64,000 nucleotides of DNA from Phylloscopus collybita (taxonomy: Eukaryota; Chordata; Aves; Passeriformes; Phylloscopidae), in contig JAJNNQ010000040.1 in assembly GCA_027886175.1 (NCBI GenBank), positions 26,680,001 to 26,744,000 on the forward strand. Reading direction: 5' to 3'. Shown piece by piece: positions 29,021-63,699 of this stretch. The stretch's first letter is position 1. Every line of letters starts with the position of its first letter. A program made the position numbers and the translations under genes. The notes beneath the pieces were generated by a model that saw only the letters and a list, made by a program, of their open reading frames with translations, searched no databases and was not told the DNA's origin.

Positions 29021-29165
29021 CAATCATATAATCGTGGAATGCTTTGGGTTGGAAGGGACCTTAAGATCATCTAGTCCCAATTCCCCTGCCATAGCCAGGG
29101 ACACCTTTCACTGGACCAGGTTGTTCAGAGCTCTATCCAACCTGTCCCCGAACATTTGCAGGGAT
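29021..29165 (-). mobile_element. CR1 LINE 3' fragment
   Basis: Reverse complement of a CR1 3' end: TCATATAATCGTGGAATGCT, TTGGGTTGGAAGGGACCTTA, AGATCATCTAGTCCCAATTC, and CCCTGCCATAGCCAGGGACA onwards to CTGTCCCCGAACATTTGCAG. About 145 bp are kept. Confidence 0.93.
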
Positions 29166-29548
29166 AATACCCTTGTTTAATTTCTTGCTCTGTTAATAAG
29201 GTTAAAATGACATGATTTACAGTATGCCAATAGTGATGTCTTACAGACAAACTTGAGATTTGAATGTCCCCTATCTATACATAAAACCTATAATATAAAC
29301 TTAATGCAAAACACTTGCTACATGTTCAATTATATCACTTTTGCAATATTTATATGCCATATACATAACCAGAATCCAGTTTTAAATCAGTTCATACCTA
29401 CTAGTGCTAGAGACAACATCCTGTTTGCCAGGTTTGGCTGGTAGACATTTGTCTTAGAAAACATCAGTTCATATCTGACGACTAAAAATATTGGGTGTGC
29501 TCCATTTATTCCCTGTAATTGAGAGTCCTATAGCATGGATCAGCACAT

Positions 29549-29599
29549 GAGCAACCTGGTCCAGTCCCCTCCAATCTAAACCATTCTGTGATTCCATAG
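29549..29599 (+). mobile_element. CR1 LINE 3' stub
   Basis: Plus-strand CR1 3' terminus: GCAACCTGGTCCAGTCCCCT, CCAATCTAAACCATTCTGTG, ATTCCAT. Compared with a typical CR1 end, the middle part (usually containing a 'catggcagggggttggaa' type segment) is missing, so an internal deletion is likely. It is 0.4 kb from the opposite-strand stub at 29.0 kb; they are separate insertions. Confidence 0.8.
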
Positions 29600-30589
29600 G
29601 TCCTCCACTTAAAACATCTGGATAGTTAGTCATCTTGGATACTCTAACCAGGAAGATATACAAGCATATCTGACTGGCCTTTCAAACATAAAGCGCATTC
29701 AGCTAATAACTATTTCTAGGTATGGCAGCTCTTTAACACATCTCTAGGTTAATGAATTGATGAATCATCACGAAACAGAATTCTCACATATTTTGCCTGT
29801 TCAGGACACAACAAGTCTGCCTCCAATTATAAGAGGAAATATCAAACTAGAAGGAGCAGCAAAGTGTTAAAATTATGTTGGTGTATTCATCACGGTATTT
29901 TAACCCTGATGCATTGAATTCTGATTTGTATTAAAAAGCAAATTGGCCAACGCAGAGTAATATTTCAAGAGATGCTCTGACATACCATTAGTCAAAACCT
30001 AAAGTTATCCATATTTCCTATAATCTTGTCAAAGAAAGGTCTAGTAAAGAATAGTCTTATTCATTCTCAATGTGTTTTCCTACTAATACTCAGGATGCCA
30101 GTTGATCCTGGATATTTCTAATATATTTTTTCTTGCAGTGTTAACTATTTATCACATCCAAGTATTTCATATAGATTTGCAGTATATCTGGAAAACCTTT
30201 AACTACTTTGGTTATGTTTATTCCATGTTTTTGGCGCATACAAAAGAATTATCTCATTGGAATGAAGTTAATGAAACAGATCCAGCTTCAATAATTTTTC
30301 AAGGAACAAAGGCTGTAAATTTGTTTTCTACTGGAATGTTGAACTTAGAAGATCACACACTCAAGCCAATAGCATTTGTCTTTGCTGTCATGCAAAAGAG
30401 AGTGAGTCACCTATAGTACAAGAGAATAATTTTGCAAATCTGTTAGAGCTGTGTGGCATCTGATCAAACTAAACCATGACTTTCTATGATGCCAAAATAA
30501 ACAGTGCCTTTCCCACAATGTATAAACATTGTTCCCATAACTTTCCTTTGAAATGTCATGAAAAGGTTAAGGGATGTTTCATTATTTAC

Positions 30590-51869
<21,280 letters not shown>

Positions 51870-54800
51870 CTATAAAAAAGAGAAAAGGAAAAAAGAGTTA
51901 GTTGTTCAGGATGATAATCCAGCTGTGAAAGAAAGACTGGTCACAATACTCAGCAACAGTTTTTATGACCTACTGGTCATACAGCTTAAGGGTTTTAACT
52001 TTATTAATGCCTGGAATAGTGCCGTTTCTAAGAGTATAGCTAGAAACCTGGCAGAGCCAGGTGTCAAGTGTTAAAGAATTCATCTCCCTCCCCCCAAACA
52101 CACAAACATGATCCCACGAGTATGGCCATAGTCAGAGATCAGAGAGAGATAAGCTTTACATCAGACTTTCATGGTCCAGCTGAAAGCATTATAAAAATTT
52201 GTAAATCTGCACCACAGCCACACACACACACTCACACAACAAAGCTCATTCCTGTTGCTGGTTGACTTCAGTCTTAAACTCATTAATCCATAGGTCAGCC
52301 AGTTAACTTCAAAACACCTGACAAGGGTCAAGTCTTCTATGCACTAAGCCGACACATTTAGTATGGATACAAAATATGCCTTTCCTGTTCCCAACCAATT
52401 CTGGCACCACACACATACTGTATTTTTTTCAGCATCAAAAAAAGCCCAGTGGAACAGCTCAAAGAGAGAGATTTCTATCTACCTAACCTGGATTAAAAAA
52501 AGAAAATCATTAAGAGGTACACACATTTAGAAATGGAGCCCTGACTCCCCGCATGTTACAGAAACATTTCACAAGGCACATGAAATATTTGTGCTAACTA
52601 CTGAAAAAATGTTCTCAGCTAATACGAAGATTTATTTTTCAAACAGTGCTTTTCAGTCTTCCTCTTACATTATTTTTGTAAGCACAGTGCCCATTCATTT
52701 GAAAGCTATATAAATCCAATTTTCCTCATCCAGATTTTATATCTTGAAATTTATAATATTGCACTAGGATATATGGGATGGCAATGAATAAATTTTATCA
52801 TACTACACCAGTCTTTTCCTACTTTTCACTTCATTAATTTGTACCCTTTTCTGCATTGGGCTTTTCGTGTGTGTGTGGTGTGTGAGCACACTTGTACAAT
52901 AAACTGAATAATTCCCTAGGTGAGATTAATCTGGATATTGCAACACTGATCAGAGACCCAGCACCAGGTTAAGACTTTTTGTCTTAAAAACCCATGTCCT
53001 TAACTGTCACAGAGAAACTCTGTATACACCTAAAGACTACAGAATATAATTCAAGCTCATGTGTTTCTGATTGCTCTAAAGCATCTAGAGATATCACTCT
53101 GAGTCTGGGACTTATCATGTTTCCCCTTTCCAGGCCTGAGCCATAGTTTTAGTTGCAGTAAAGGAAAATTATAAACACAAAAAGTGTTGACTTTGCAGGT
53201 CACACTGTTTCTCTAAGCAGGGCAGCAAGCTACCTTTTAGGACTAAACCAAAAAATAATTTAAAATTCTTTATTTTTTTCAGAAATAATGTGTTTTTTCT
53301 ATTTTTCCCTTACCAGAAAGCAAGGTAGCAGATAATGCCAATGTAACAGTTAACAGTTCAGGGAGCAACATGTTTGGGTTTTTTTGGGGTAGGGGGCATA
53401 TGCAAAAAGCTGCTACTAATTATTTGGGGTATTTTTAAACTTCCCTGCCCCATCCAACTGTAATAACTGTTGCAACAGAGACTTAAAGATGCCCTCTACA
53501 CAAAGCACAGTATTATACATTGTATTCAATAATCCCTGTTGCTCAATAAGACTATCTGAATGCTTAAAACCATGCCAAATTTGCCTTGTAGAACTGAACA
53601 CTGAAATTAGCATGCAAATAGAAACTGGGTCTAGATAGGTTTGAGAGCTCTACTTTAAGAAAACACTAACATCAAAGCCTATATACAAACAGCTTTATTA
53701 AACCCAGGATATATTATGAAGCTCAGTTTATACTATCTAACATTCCAGAACTTTTATGCTTACCCAATGTTTTCATATATGGACACACTCACAACCCTTC
53801 AAATATTTATTCTGAGTTGTGCCTGTCTTCTCCCTACTCCACCCCCCTTTCTTCCAGAGACTGTCCACTCCTGCACTAAGAAATTTAACATAAGTTCCTG
53901 CCCTGACTTTTTCTCAATGTTAAGATCACCCACGGATTACTCAGGGAGCAATAGAACACTTTTGTTTGAATGCTTGCAGGAGATAAGAGAACGCCTGGCA
54001 AACACAATGGTGCCAGGTCTGTGTACTTTCAACAAAACAGGTATGCAGAAGAGTGTACATACTTCAGGGAGCTGCTTAAAACAAATCAGTCTGAGACAAG
54101 GACATGGAGAAGCAAGATCCTAGGATATATCCTTCAAGTCTCTGCCTCCAAACAGAAATCTAAACCTGTATATGCTCGTGAATAGCATTCCAACATCTCA
54201 CTAGGATTTTTCCATGTTCACCTTAGGTGTGCTCCCCGTACTCTGAGAAGTCAGGATATGGGCTCCTGTTCTTAGGCAAACCTGCAGCTTTGCCATACAG
54301 AACGTAATAGCTAGCAAAAATAAATCAGAACTATTGCACATTTAATTCTATTATCTAGACAATTTGAACTGGAAAAAACAATAATGTTTCCTTATGCAGC
54401 CAAGCTTACTAGTTTAACACGCCCCCTACAATCAGCATGACTACACAAACATCTAACCAAAGGATTCCATATGTGGTGGCAATAGAATGATGAAACACAG
54501 ACAAAGATTAATTTTCTTGCATGAAAATATATTTAGCCATGCTGCAGTTCCAGTATACTTTGATGCAAACAACTGGAGAAGGGTTTGTATTAATCTTGCA
54601 GTTACTGGATATTTTCATCCATGTCACTGGTTTAGAAAGTGATTTTTTTCTTGCTTGACATTGAAATTTCCTGCCTTGACTACTATGAAAGTGAAGAATA
54701 TCTATTGTTTTCTGCTCTAACAGAAAGAACTTTAATCACATCAGACCCAGGAATTTAGTTATTACTGTCAAGATCTCAGAGTTTTGTTATTTTCTTGCAT

Positions 54801-54950
54801 TCCTATTGCTCTGCTGTCAATAAAACCAGCTTCAGTTTCAAGCCCTAATATTGTAAAATTATTTAAAATATAGATATAATTGTGTATATATACAAATACA
54901 TAGATATGATTAAATCAAATTTGAACCAAGTATGTCCAGACACCCACAAA

Positions 54951-55065
54951 ACCCCCCCCCAAAAAAACAACAACAAAAAAAAAAAAACCAACAACAACAA
55001 CAACAACACCACAAAACAAAACAAAACAAAACAAAAAAAAAACCACACCAAAAAACCCACCATCA
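54951..55065. repeat. Long A/C-rich tract with (AAC)n and (AAAAC)n
   Basis: Starts with nine C and then mixes A runs, caacaacaacaacaacaac and aaaacaaaacaaaacaaaac. The open frames on either strand here are poly-Asn/Lys or poly-Leu/Phe artefacts. Confidence 0.95.
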
Positions 55066-58000
55066 AAAACACTAACGGAATTACAAGCCAACAATTTCTT
55101 TTTCTATTTAAACAAGTCAGGGCCAACAGATGACTAGAAAAAATCCACACAGTAAAATGAGGAGTTGGGGATCAATCACAAATTATTAGTTGATCCTATA
55201 AAGAACAGAGAGGAAGAAAAATTTCAAAGGGTTTATAGCCAAATTAAAGGGTTCAGAGAATTCTTGCTGCTCCTCAGCTTTTCTGATATTTTCACTGTTT
55301 TGGTCACATGGGAATCTAAACTGGTATATTTATGACAGACATTATATCTTATTATCTAATGGCAGAATATGGAAATTTTAGCAGAATGAAAGAGTTTCCT
55401 TTCAATTCTGTATTTCCACAATATAAATTAAATAAAAAATATATAAACAAACATTAGAAAAGCCAATTTAGTTATTAGATTGAAGCTAGGTAGACAAAAG
55501 AAAAATGCAAGCAGAGAGAAAAAAATTTATTTATTAATATCAATTTATTTGCAAGTGTAGAAGTTACAACCCTGACAGGAGGGAATGTTGCTGGTGAAAA
55601 AGTGAGATTAGGGCACATGATCATATTCAGAGACATATTTGAACTGAAAACTGATAGATCTTCTTCTATATACTCAGAAGACAATTTAGAACAGAGACAC
55701 AAACTAAAAAAATAACAAAAAAACAAAAACAAACCAAAACCAAAGTAAAATACGAAAAAATTTAAACCAAACAATAAATTATCTCTGCCCTCAAGCCTTC
55801 AGGGCAAGACAGTAACCAAGCCAACAACAAGATCAAACTTTTTGTCAGCTAATGTAACCCTGAAGAGGAAATGTATGAGAAAACACCATCAGCAGGAAAC
55901 TGCAGGATGCCCAGTTTATTGTCAGGAAGACCATAAAAGGAAGTTGCTGTCTTTTCCCTTTGTTAGACAGATCACTGCTGTTGATATTCACATATCTAGG
56001 AGCATGCAAATTACCAGGTGCCACTAAACCAAAGCCAATAGGCAACGCAGACACAGCTAACCCACATTTCCCTGTGGCTATGAATCTAAACCCACCAATA
56101 TTACCACTTACATAAGCTGTTGGAGAAAAGACAACTTCCTACAGCTACCCAATCCTTGGAAACCCTATTTTGTTTCAAAGTCCAAAACGTTAGAATTTCC
56201 TTTTAAAATGAAAACGCCAAAATTCAAAGTTTCACACTGAGTAGAATTTCAGAAAGAAAAAAAAAAAAAAGTGTTATAAACCAGACCCTTTGGATCCAAC
56301 TTGTGTGTCATAAAACTCTCATTAGCACAATCACGTATGGATGATTTTCAGAAAACTGATATTCAATTGCATTCTTAATCTTAGCCCTCCCTTTCTCAGG
56401 GCAGGTTTCAAATCACACTCCATTTCTCTGGCCTTTCCAAGTATGCTTCCAAAACTTTTCTGTCTCTGGACTCCATCTAAATTTAAGTGTCTCCTTCTTG
56501 AAAACTCCTGGAAGCACTGCTGTCTCTCAAAAACCTGACTAAGCATTTTCCAAATCCTACTTGACTGATAACAGATTACAGTTTAAGTCCTCATAAAGAA
56601 ACAGCAGCTGAATTAAAACCACGTCTGAACCTCTACTGCCCTACTGAGACTCATCCTTCAGGGAGACAAACAAGCAAACCAAAAACATGACCCATCCAAG
56701 TCCTTCCTGTTGATTTCCACCTCAACTGACTTCTCTGTGACTCTCCAAAAACCAAGCAGTATTGCTTCAAGAGGCCACTCCTTTTTCCCTCCTGCACATC
56801 TTTGTCTCCTCACTTTCACATCTGCTCTCTCTCTCCAGAACACCACGAGTTCCTGCAAGACTTCACAACTTCTCTGACAAATGGTAGGAACAGATGGTCA
56901 GTACAGCAAAACACAAAGGCAGATCTATTCTTCTTCACTGAGTGAAGGACCTCCTGTTTCTGCAGCAACTGATCCCAGTACTCTTGCCACATAGTTCTGT
57001 GTGTGGCACAGATCCGGGGCGGTCTCAGCTGTTACGCCCTTCATGAGACTCTAACATGCAAGACTATAGGATACTGAGAAGTTCCAACTTCCTTGGTACT
57101 TTTTCCAGGCTTTGATCCCCAGATATTTCTGCTCCATTGAGATCATCTATACCCCAGGAATGTTACTGTAAGCTGAAAAAGTGAAAAAAACCTGAAAAGG
57201 CATCAACAATCTACAACAAAAAATTGACTCTGTTGTTATTAAGAACCTATATCAATATAAAGAAATGCAGAAACAGTAAGCTTTATGTAATTAGAGTCTC
57301 AAAATTACTACGTAATTTTTTAGGCAGAACAGTACCATTAAAATTCATTCAACCAAATTTCACAGGATTTATAATTATTTTAAATTATCTGAAAAGGGTA
57401 TTTTCAAGAAAAAAAAGGCACATAAGCAGATGAGTAGGTCCAATGCATCACTTCGAATGATCTTCCTTGAATTCCTGTTTCTGAGTTCATTAAAAACAAT
57501 AGCTTCCTCAAGAATAATGTACAGGGAGTAAATTGAAAGTGGTCAAAATTCAACACCATTAGAAAACTAGCATACTGGCAAAACCTGAAAAAACTGAGAA
57601 CTCTGACACAAGAAAAACCAGTCAGAAAATATATAGCTTGATCAACTTCTGCTTTTATCAACAAACAAAGAAAAAAAAAATAGATACAGAATATATACAG
57701 AATTGTTCTGTGAATACAGAATAGAAGTCTTCTCTGACAGATGTCTTTGGAGGAAAATACAAGAACATGACGCATGCAAACACAAGCAAACCAGGAAAAA
57801 AGTGTCAGTGCAGACAATTTCATCGGTTTCATTGGAATGAACTGCTCAACTCAGAAGCAGAAAACACCTGCGTCAGTGTTCTCATCAAAAAAGAGCTGAA
57901 AGAGCCTAAGAAGGTGATCTGCAGTGGCTTCTTTTGCTGCTACAAAGGTTATGTTTGGATGCAATATCAAGCTACTTGCAAAATAAACTCAGATTTACAT

Positions 58001-58121
58001 CTGATAAATACTTAGTATTTATATTTTAAATTAAACTAATCTGCAAAACGTTCAGTCTCTTATTGGTTACATAGAAAACCCACAACTTTGAAACTTCATA
58101 TCCCTTGGTTTCCCGCTCCTT

Positions 58122-58166
58122 CCCACCCTCACCCTCCAATCCTGCCCCCCTCCCCCTTCCCCCCCC
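58122..58166 (-). repeat. C-rich tract, G-quadruplex-capable on the FMN2 sense strand
   Basis: On the plus strand there are C tracts of 3, 3, 3, 6, 5 and 8 bases (58122-58124, 58126-58128, 58132-58134, 58145-58150, 58152-58156, 58159-58166). The minus strand therefore has at least four close G tracts, meeting the usual G4 pattern. Function is unknown. Confidence 0.75.
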
Positions 58167-58525
58167 ACCTTATTTTTTTCTTCCGCCCTCCATGTCACTT
58201 TTGGCATCATTCATCTAACATTCACAAGGTCATATTTTTATCTGTAATAGTTCCAACAACATGACAACCACAGCTATTTTCTTGGGATTCTTCTTTATCT
58301 TATCTAAGAGAAATGTGAATCTCCAACGCCGAAAGTTAAATCCCAAATGGGGCTCTTTGAAATAAATGTTGTGTTTACACAACAGTGTTCAAACTTTACG
58401 TCCCATGTGTTAATGGACATTGCAATAATCACACAAGGGTCATGACTGTATGATTTTTAAAGATCCTTAGAAAGTAAGTGAAAGAAAAGAATTATTAAAC
58501 ATAACTTTGCATAACTTGCAAACCA

Positions 58526-58542
58526 CCCCCTGCCCCGCCCCC
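58526..58542 (-). other. C-rich block with GC-box-like sequence
   Basis: C tracts of 5, 4 and 5 bases; the minus strand reads GGGGGCGGGGCAGGGGG, which includes an Sp1-type GC box. It is isolated in AT-rich sequence, about 0.4 kb from the C-rich tract above. Confidence 0.6.
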
Positions 58543-61500
58543 ACTGAAAATTGGTAGGTGGGGTATGGCTGCACTGAGTAGAATTAGCATAAATTAATAA
58601 CTTCAATTATTACTTACCGTCTTGCCCTCAGTACCTTTGTGATATATTTGTCTATAAGAAATATTCAAAAGTTTTCATCCTGACAATATTAAAGTGCACG
58701 AAGCACAAGGGAGACTGGAGCTTCAACACAGGTACATACAGCACGGATCAGAGGCAAGACACCACTTAGAACTGCTTGCACACAGTTTTACTGTGGCAGT
58801 AATTCACTTTGATTTAAAGCTTGTGTAAGAAACCAGAACAGTAAACAAAATTTCCAAGCAGAAGCCATGGATTAAGTTGAGCTGTTGCTTCAGACTGTTT
58901 TTAAATGACTTGAGAATTTTAAATACCTTCAAAAACATGCACTCGCATTTCTAGAGAGCAATAAAATAAGAATCAATTATGCATGAATATGTTTTGCAAA
59001 ATGTGAAGAAACAAAAGACTTCATTGAAAGGAAGGAATCTTTGGCATGATTTTTCTCTTATAAACATAATTCAACCTTTAGACAGTTGTCCTGTTCCCTA
59101 ACTTGTATCCCTAATACAAAAACTGGATCAATAGAGGTTTTCTACATATGTGTAAATATATATTCACACATACAACAAAATACATCACCAGATTTTACAT
59201 AGCTGTACACAGTTAATATAAACAGTTACATTACATACATTTCAAACAAGTGCCTACTTTGTCAAGGACAGCAGTTACTGATTATGTGAAGTCAAACTTC
59301 ATACACCTATACAGTTTGTTTACAAAAAGTGTGCAAGTTCAGCTCATAGAGAAGAAATATATTTTGTTTGACTCAGTATGTCGCCTTCTTGTCTAGGCAG
59401 GAAAAAAAAACGTGGAGAGCAATGCTGTAATCCTTTCAGAATAAAATGTTTAAATACAAACATGATTGCCATTGTAGACTGTTTAATTTAGAGAGATTGT
59501 ATTTCAGTTCTGGCTTTGAGAGGTTTGCTGATTTGACTATAGAGAGTACTTCAATGCTTATCTTAATTGTTTAGATAAGATTTGTTTGAATTTGGCAGGT
59601 GAAAAAAACATGGGTGTGGGATATAGGAAGGTTGAGAAAAGACTGGCATTTTACCAGATTATGGGTTTTTTAAACTACAGTGCACAGAGGAGCAAACAGT
59701 CTCAATGAACCTGCCAGGAGCTGGTCATCGGGGAGTGAATTTGAAGTGCAAGACTGAGTGGCAGGATTCAAGATTTTCAACAAACTGAAAAGGATTACTA
59801 TGATAACTCCCAAAACACTACTTAAGGCTTAACATAGTAAACAAATGCAAATCATATAAGACGCATTTAAATAAGTTAAAAAAACTGTAATTGGGCTTTA
59901 TGATTATATTAGGGGGTTGTTCTCTAGTTGAAATTCCTAACTCTTAAATGTATTTTTAAAGTGTTTCAAGAACAAGCTTTCAATACAAAATTAATATTGG
60001 TATATAGGTATATTTTATATGTATGAATTTCTGGTACAGAAAATATAATGGCTGCTATAAAAACCCCCAAAGCTCTTGGTTTTTATTTCAGTATCAGTTT
60101 GTACTAAGCTCTTTCACTTTCTGGATAAGGTAGTACAGCATGCCACAGGCATTTCATTTAGAGGTCCTCAAAGGAAAGCTTGTCATACCTGTCAAGTATA
60201 TATTTTTTGGGGGCAGACTACTAGAACATGATATCTGAGGAATATATTCTGGGGATGTTTATGTGTCAGTATGTATTTACAGTGCATGTTATAAAAACAA
60301 ACTGTACAAAAACATCAGCTGCAAAAGCACATGCAGTAGGTCTGGCACTGCGCATTAATCTGTCTGCAGACAGACATGATTTGTAGCTTTAAATTCATGA
60401 CTCAGGTGATATAAAATTTGGGTTTCCTGTGTGTTAAACTTTTCTTTTAGATCTATATAGTCTGTAATGCCTTTCAATCTTGGTTTCAATGGCATTAAGA
60501 CCAGGAGTTCCACAGCCTAATTGTACCAGTGACTGTGTAACTGGAAGACATTAGCAAGACTTATCTGGAATACAAATAGGGCTTCAGGCTAATTGAGACT
60601 TTGAATTACGTGTGGATTTTTTTCAGAATTCAAATTTGCTGGCTTTTGAATTAATCCCACCTAACCTATTTCTATTAGAATAGCTCACAGTAAACAATCA
60701 CATCTAACTCTGAGCAAAACCATAAGCAAAGAGACAAGCTTTTTATTTCTTGCTTTAGGGAGCTCATTATAAATTATAAATTTAAACAAAGTGCAGGAGG
60801 AGGAGGAAGAAGAAATTTATTTGGAACTATTCAGTAGTGACTGCTGTACTTGATAAAGTTATCAGGGCAGACACCTAACACACATTCTTTTCCAAATAAT
60901 AGATTCTCTGCAGTAAGCTGCTAACTTGGAATCTTAGCTTTTTTTTTCTCTCAATTTACCCAAAATTAGTGCATAGTTAGAGGAGCTCCTGGTGTGTCTG
61001 TTTGGCAATTTAGAGTACTTACATTAAATTATCAGTCAACACTAGATGAGCTAAAAACTGCCCAGCTCACAGATCTGAAAATGTAATTGCTCTTGAAACA
61101 CTACCACAAAGGAGAGACTATCTTAGGCTTTCATACCACTCTGCTCTCAGCTTACTGCAAATATCTTTATCAACATGGAAATGAAATATATTAAAAATAG
61201 TGAATAATCCTCAATGAAATCCAGGTGGCAATGCTAATGGGAGAGCTGCTCTTTGCTGAGCAGACCAAAACTCACCCAAGGAACTGCTTTGATTGCACTC
61301 TTTGTAATCATGATCAATGACTAATCTAAAACTCTCAAGGAGTGGCTAGAAGTTAAAGCAATTTTTGGACTAGAGCTAGAACCAAGGTAGTACCAAAAAG
61401 ACCAACAAAGGAGACAGAAGAATAACCTCAAGAGGTTGTCTTTCTATTGAACTGCTTGATCTATTTAACTTACACAAAGAAACTTAAGCAGCTACATGAT

Positions 61501-62830
61501 TACATACCTGCATGACAAGATACCTGAAAGTAGATGGCTATGTAATTTCACAGACCAAAAGCATGAAAGAATGAAGGGTATCTGTAAATTAACTGGCAAA
61601 TTCACTATGGAAAGCATATTTAAAGTGCTAAAAGAGAGGGAAATCAACCTTTTGAACAATGTTTCATGGGATATGTTGACTTCTCCATCACTTAAAGTAT
61701 TTCTATGAAATCCTAGACTCACTAAAGCCAACTGCAAAACTTTCAGTAACTTCAAAGAAAGCAAAAGGTTGAAGGGTCAGAATTTCACCTGGAACTCAAG
61801 ATCATTTATACTGCTAAAACGTTCATATTTATACAGACTAATAGCTTAAGGAAGAAATTAGCAAGCAATATTACATAACTTGCCTTATTTAGCAGCAAGA
61901 CTAAATGCTTAGAATGCTCTTTCTAAAAACCTAGACTTGAGCTGCATGTCTGCCCTTTGCTAGGTCTCTCTGAAATTCCCTACCAGTCTTCTGTAACATC
62001 ACCATGCTTAAATTATTTTACACAGACTACATGCTACCATTTGATGATCTACAACTGAGAGTACCACAAGTTCTTTTAGCCATGAAGACACCTACCCCAT
62101 TCAGAAACAAGCTTTCCCTGCTTATGGTTTCAGCTAGCCAGTTGTGTGTGATATCAATATTCCTAATTAGTTAGGAACTATTGTGTGGAAACGTACAGGG
62201 ATTCAAACATCATGTAAAGCAGGTCCTCATTTGCCCATAATTGCTGTACAAGTTTTAGTCATGACTCAAAATGCAAATTTTCTTGGTCAAGAATTACAAA
62301 AACAAAACATTTGAGTTTTCCTCTCAAATCTAAATTTCTCTTTCCTTCTGTCAAATGGTGGTAGTATCTCACTAAAAAAGAAAAAAAATTACATACTCTC
62401 AATGTATTCTTCAAATCAAATTAAAATTTTATTTTTGGCACAGCAGAGAACACATTAGATGTTGCCTAGTATTCTACATGTCTGCCCTGTCTGATGCCTG
62501 GATAAACACACCAGGGATTTCATCGTATTAAGGCACGTTAAGCCTTTCACCAAATATTCTGAAGTTAGAGTACTAAGGAGCTACAGATGCTAAGAAAGTG
62601 ATGTAATGATCTTGTGACACCACGTTGTAAGTGTGGTGGGATTATGAAAATAATGCAAAAGGATTTTTGGCTAGGTACATGACAGATGACACAGATTTAC
62701 TAATTCAAATCACAATACTGTGATAGCTGAGCACAGATGGATGCCTGTATATGGTTTCAGTTCCATCTTATTTCACACTCTGAAGCGTTTCTCAAAAGCT
62801 GGTATTAATTCAAGGAAATAAAGGCTGGGA

Positions 62831-62910
62831 TAACAAAACCAAAACAAACCAAAACAAATCAAAACCCCAAAAAATCAAAAAATAACCAAAAAACCCAAAT
62901 GTCCATGTCT
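62831..62910. repeat. A/C-rich low-complexity tract
   Basis: Mixed AAAACC/AAAACAAACC units such as ccaaaacaaaccaaaacaaa. No gene. Confidence 0.9.
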
Positions 62911-63699
62911 AGAGAAAACCAAAACACCTACATTAAAGAAAAAAAAAAAGCCCTAAAAGTCATTTGGAACCACAAATGTATATTTATTACAGTATCATGA
63001 CTAGCTTTGGACTACTGAGGACTTTAAGATTATCGGAGGCAGTTGATATTATTTCAGTTCAATAACACAGAGCTATATTTTGTGTCTAGGTAGCAAAAGC
63101 AATTGCAACTTTACTATAAACAGAAAACATACTACACTGAAATGGAACCTAAAACCCATTGCTTGGCGAGGTTTCATGTGAAACAGCAAAACAACAGAAA
63201 TTAACCTGATCTTTCATTGCCTGTGGACAACAAAACAAGAGAAAGAAGAGAAAGCACCAAGTAGGAGAAACCCCGGTACTTCATAAAGTGACAGGTACGG
63301 GAACACCAGCACGCTGACTTCAGCGTGGGAAGATGTGGGCACTCAGACTAAGTAAAAAATACCGTAATTTCCCTGGCACTCCTTCTTACCCTCCCCTACC
63401 ATGGATGATGCATGGACACAGCAAACAAGCCACTCTACCATCTTCGCATCATGCTTTCTCTTCCTTACACTCGGCGCTACTGTCTAAAGGAGCTGTTCCC
63501 CGCGCTCGGACCGTGCCGAGAGGCAGCGCCGGGCGGAGCCGCAAGGCCGAGCGCCTTGCCCGGCCGGGCGCCTCACGGCGCTGGGGCAGCGGCTCCACTC
63601 GGCCGAGCCGGGCCGGGCCGGGTCGGGCCGGCGGCTCCCGGGAAGGGCGGCGGAGCTGCCGGCGGCGGCAGCAGCGCGGGCCGCTGTTGCCACCTGCTG

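Larger units (their letters stand above)
1..30589 (-). other. FMN2 intron downstream of exon G (incomplete)
   Basis: At least 30.6 kb of AT-rich sequence after the exon G donor. I see no formin exon here and no other gene. The longest open frame, 30102-30416 plus strand, 104 codons, has no recognisable domain. Recognised contents are a direct-repeat pair (1-59 and 1223-1281), short A/T runs, an AAT microsatellite, a tRNA-derived SINE at 13.6 kb, a GC-richer patch at 13.74-13.99 kb, CR1 pieces at 20.6, 22.6-24.2, 29.0 and 29.55 kb, and a purine-rich stretch near 27.3 kb. The rest looks like ordinary intronic sequence. That it belongs to FMN2 is inferred from the absence of the terminal exons. 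Confidence 0.7.
51870..63400. other. Non-coding stretch upstream of FMN2 exon A
   Basis: About 11.5 kb, probably intron of FMN2 on the minus strand, because the exons that precede exon A in formins are not in the window. I searched by eye for the expected preceding FH2 exon and did not find it. Contents are CA/GT microsatellites near 52.22 and 52.87 kb, a long A/C-rich tract at 54.95-55.06 kb, another at 55.7 kb, C-rich tracts at 58.12-58.17 and 58.53 kb, an AGG run near 60.8 kb and an A/C-rich stretch at 62.83-62.91 kb. Open frames up to 142 codons (57404-57832, minus) have no recognisable family. Confidence 0.6.

Noticed and set aside
30102..30416. 104-codon plus-strand open frame close to exon G
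   Set aside because: It is antisense to FMN2 and has no recognisable family; proximity to the exon is probably coincidental.
53716..54123. 135-codon plus-strand open frame
   Set aside because: No recognisable domain, and it lies antisense to the FMN2 transcript in probable intron. A chance frame is the simplest explanation.
54882..55150. 83- and 95-codon frames over the A/C-rich tract
   Set aside because: The translations are Asn/Lys/Thr or Leu/Phe/Val runs produced by simple repeats.
57404..57832. 142-codon minus-strand open frame
   Set aside because: Hydrophobic, Phe/Leu/Cys-rich translation of AT-rich DNA with no domain, no recognisable splicing and no family resemblance. The length is within what chance gives in 64 kb.
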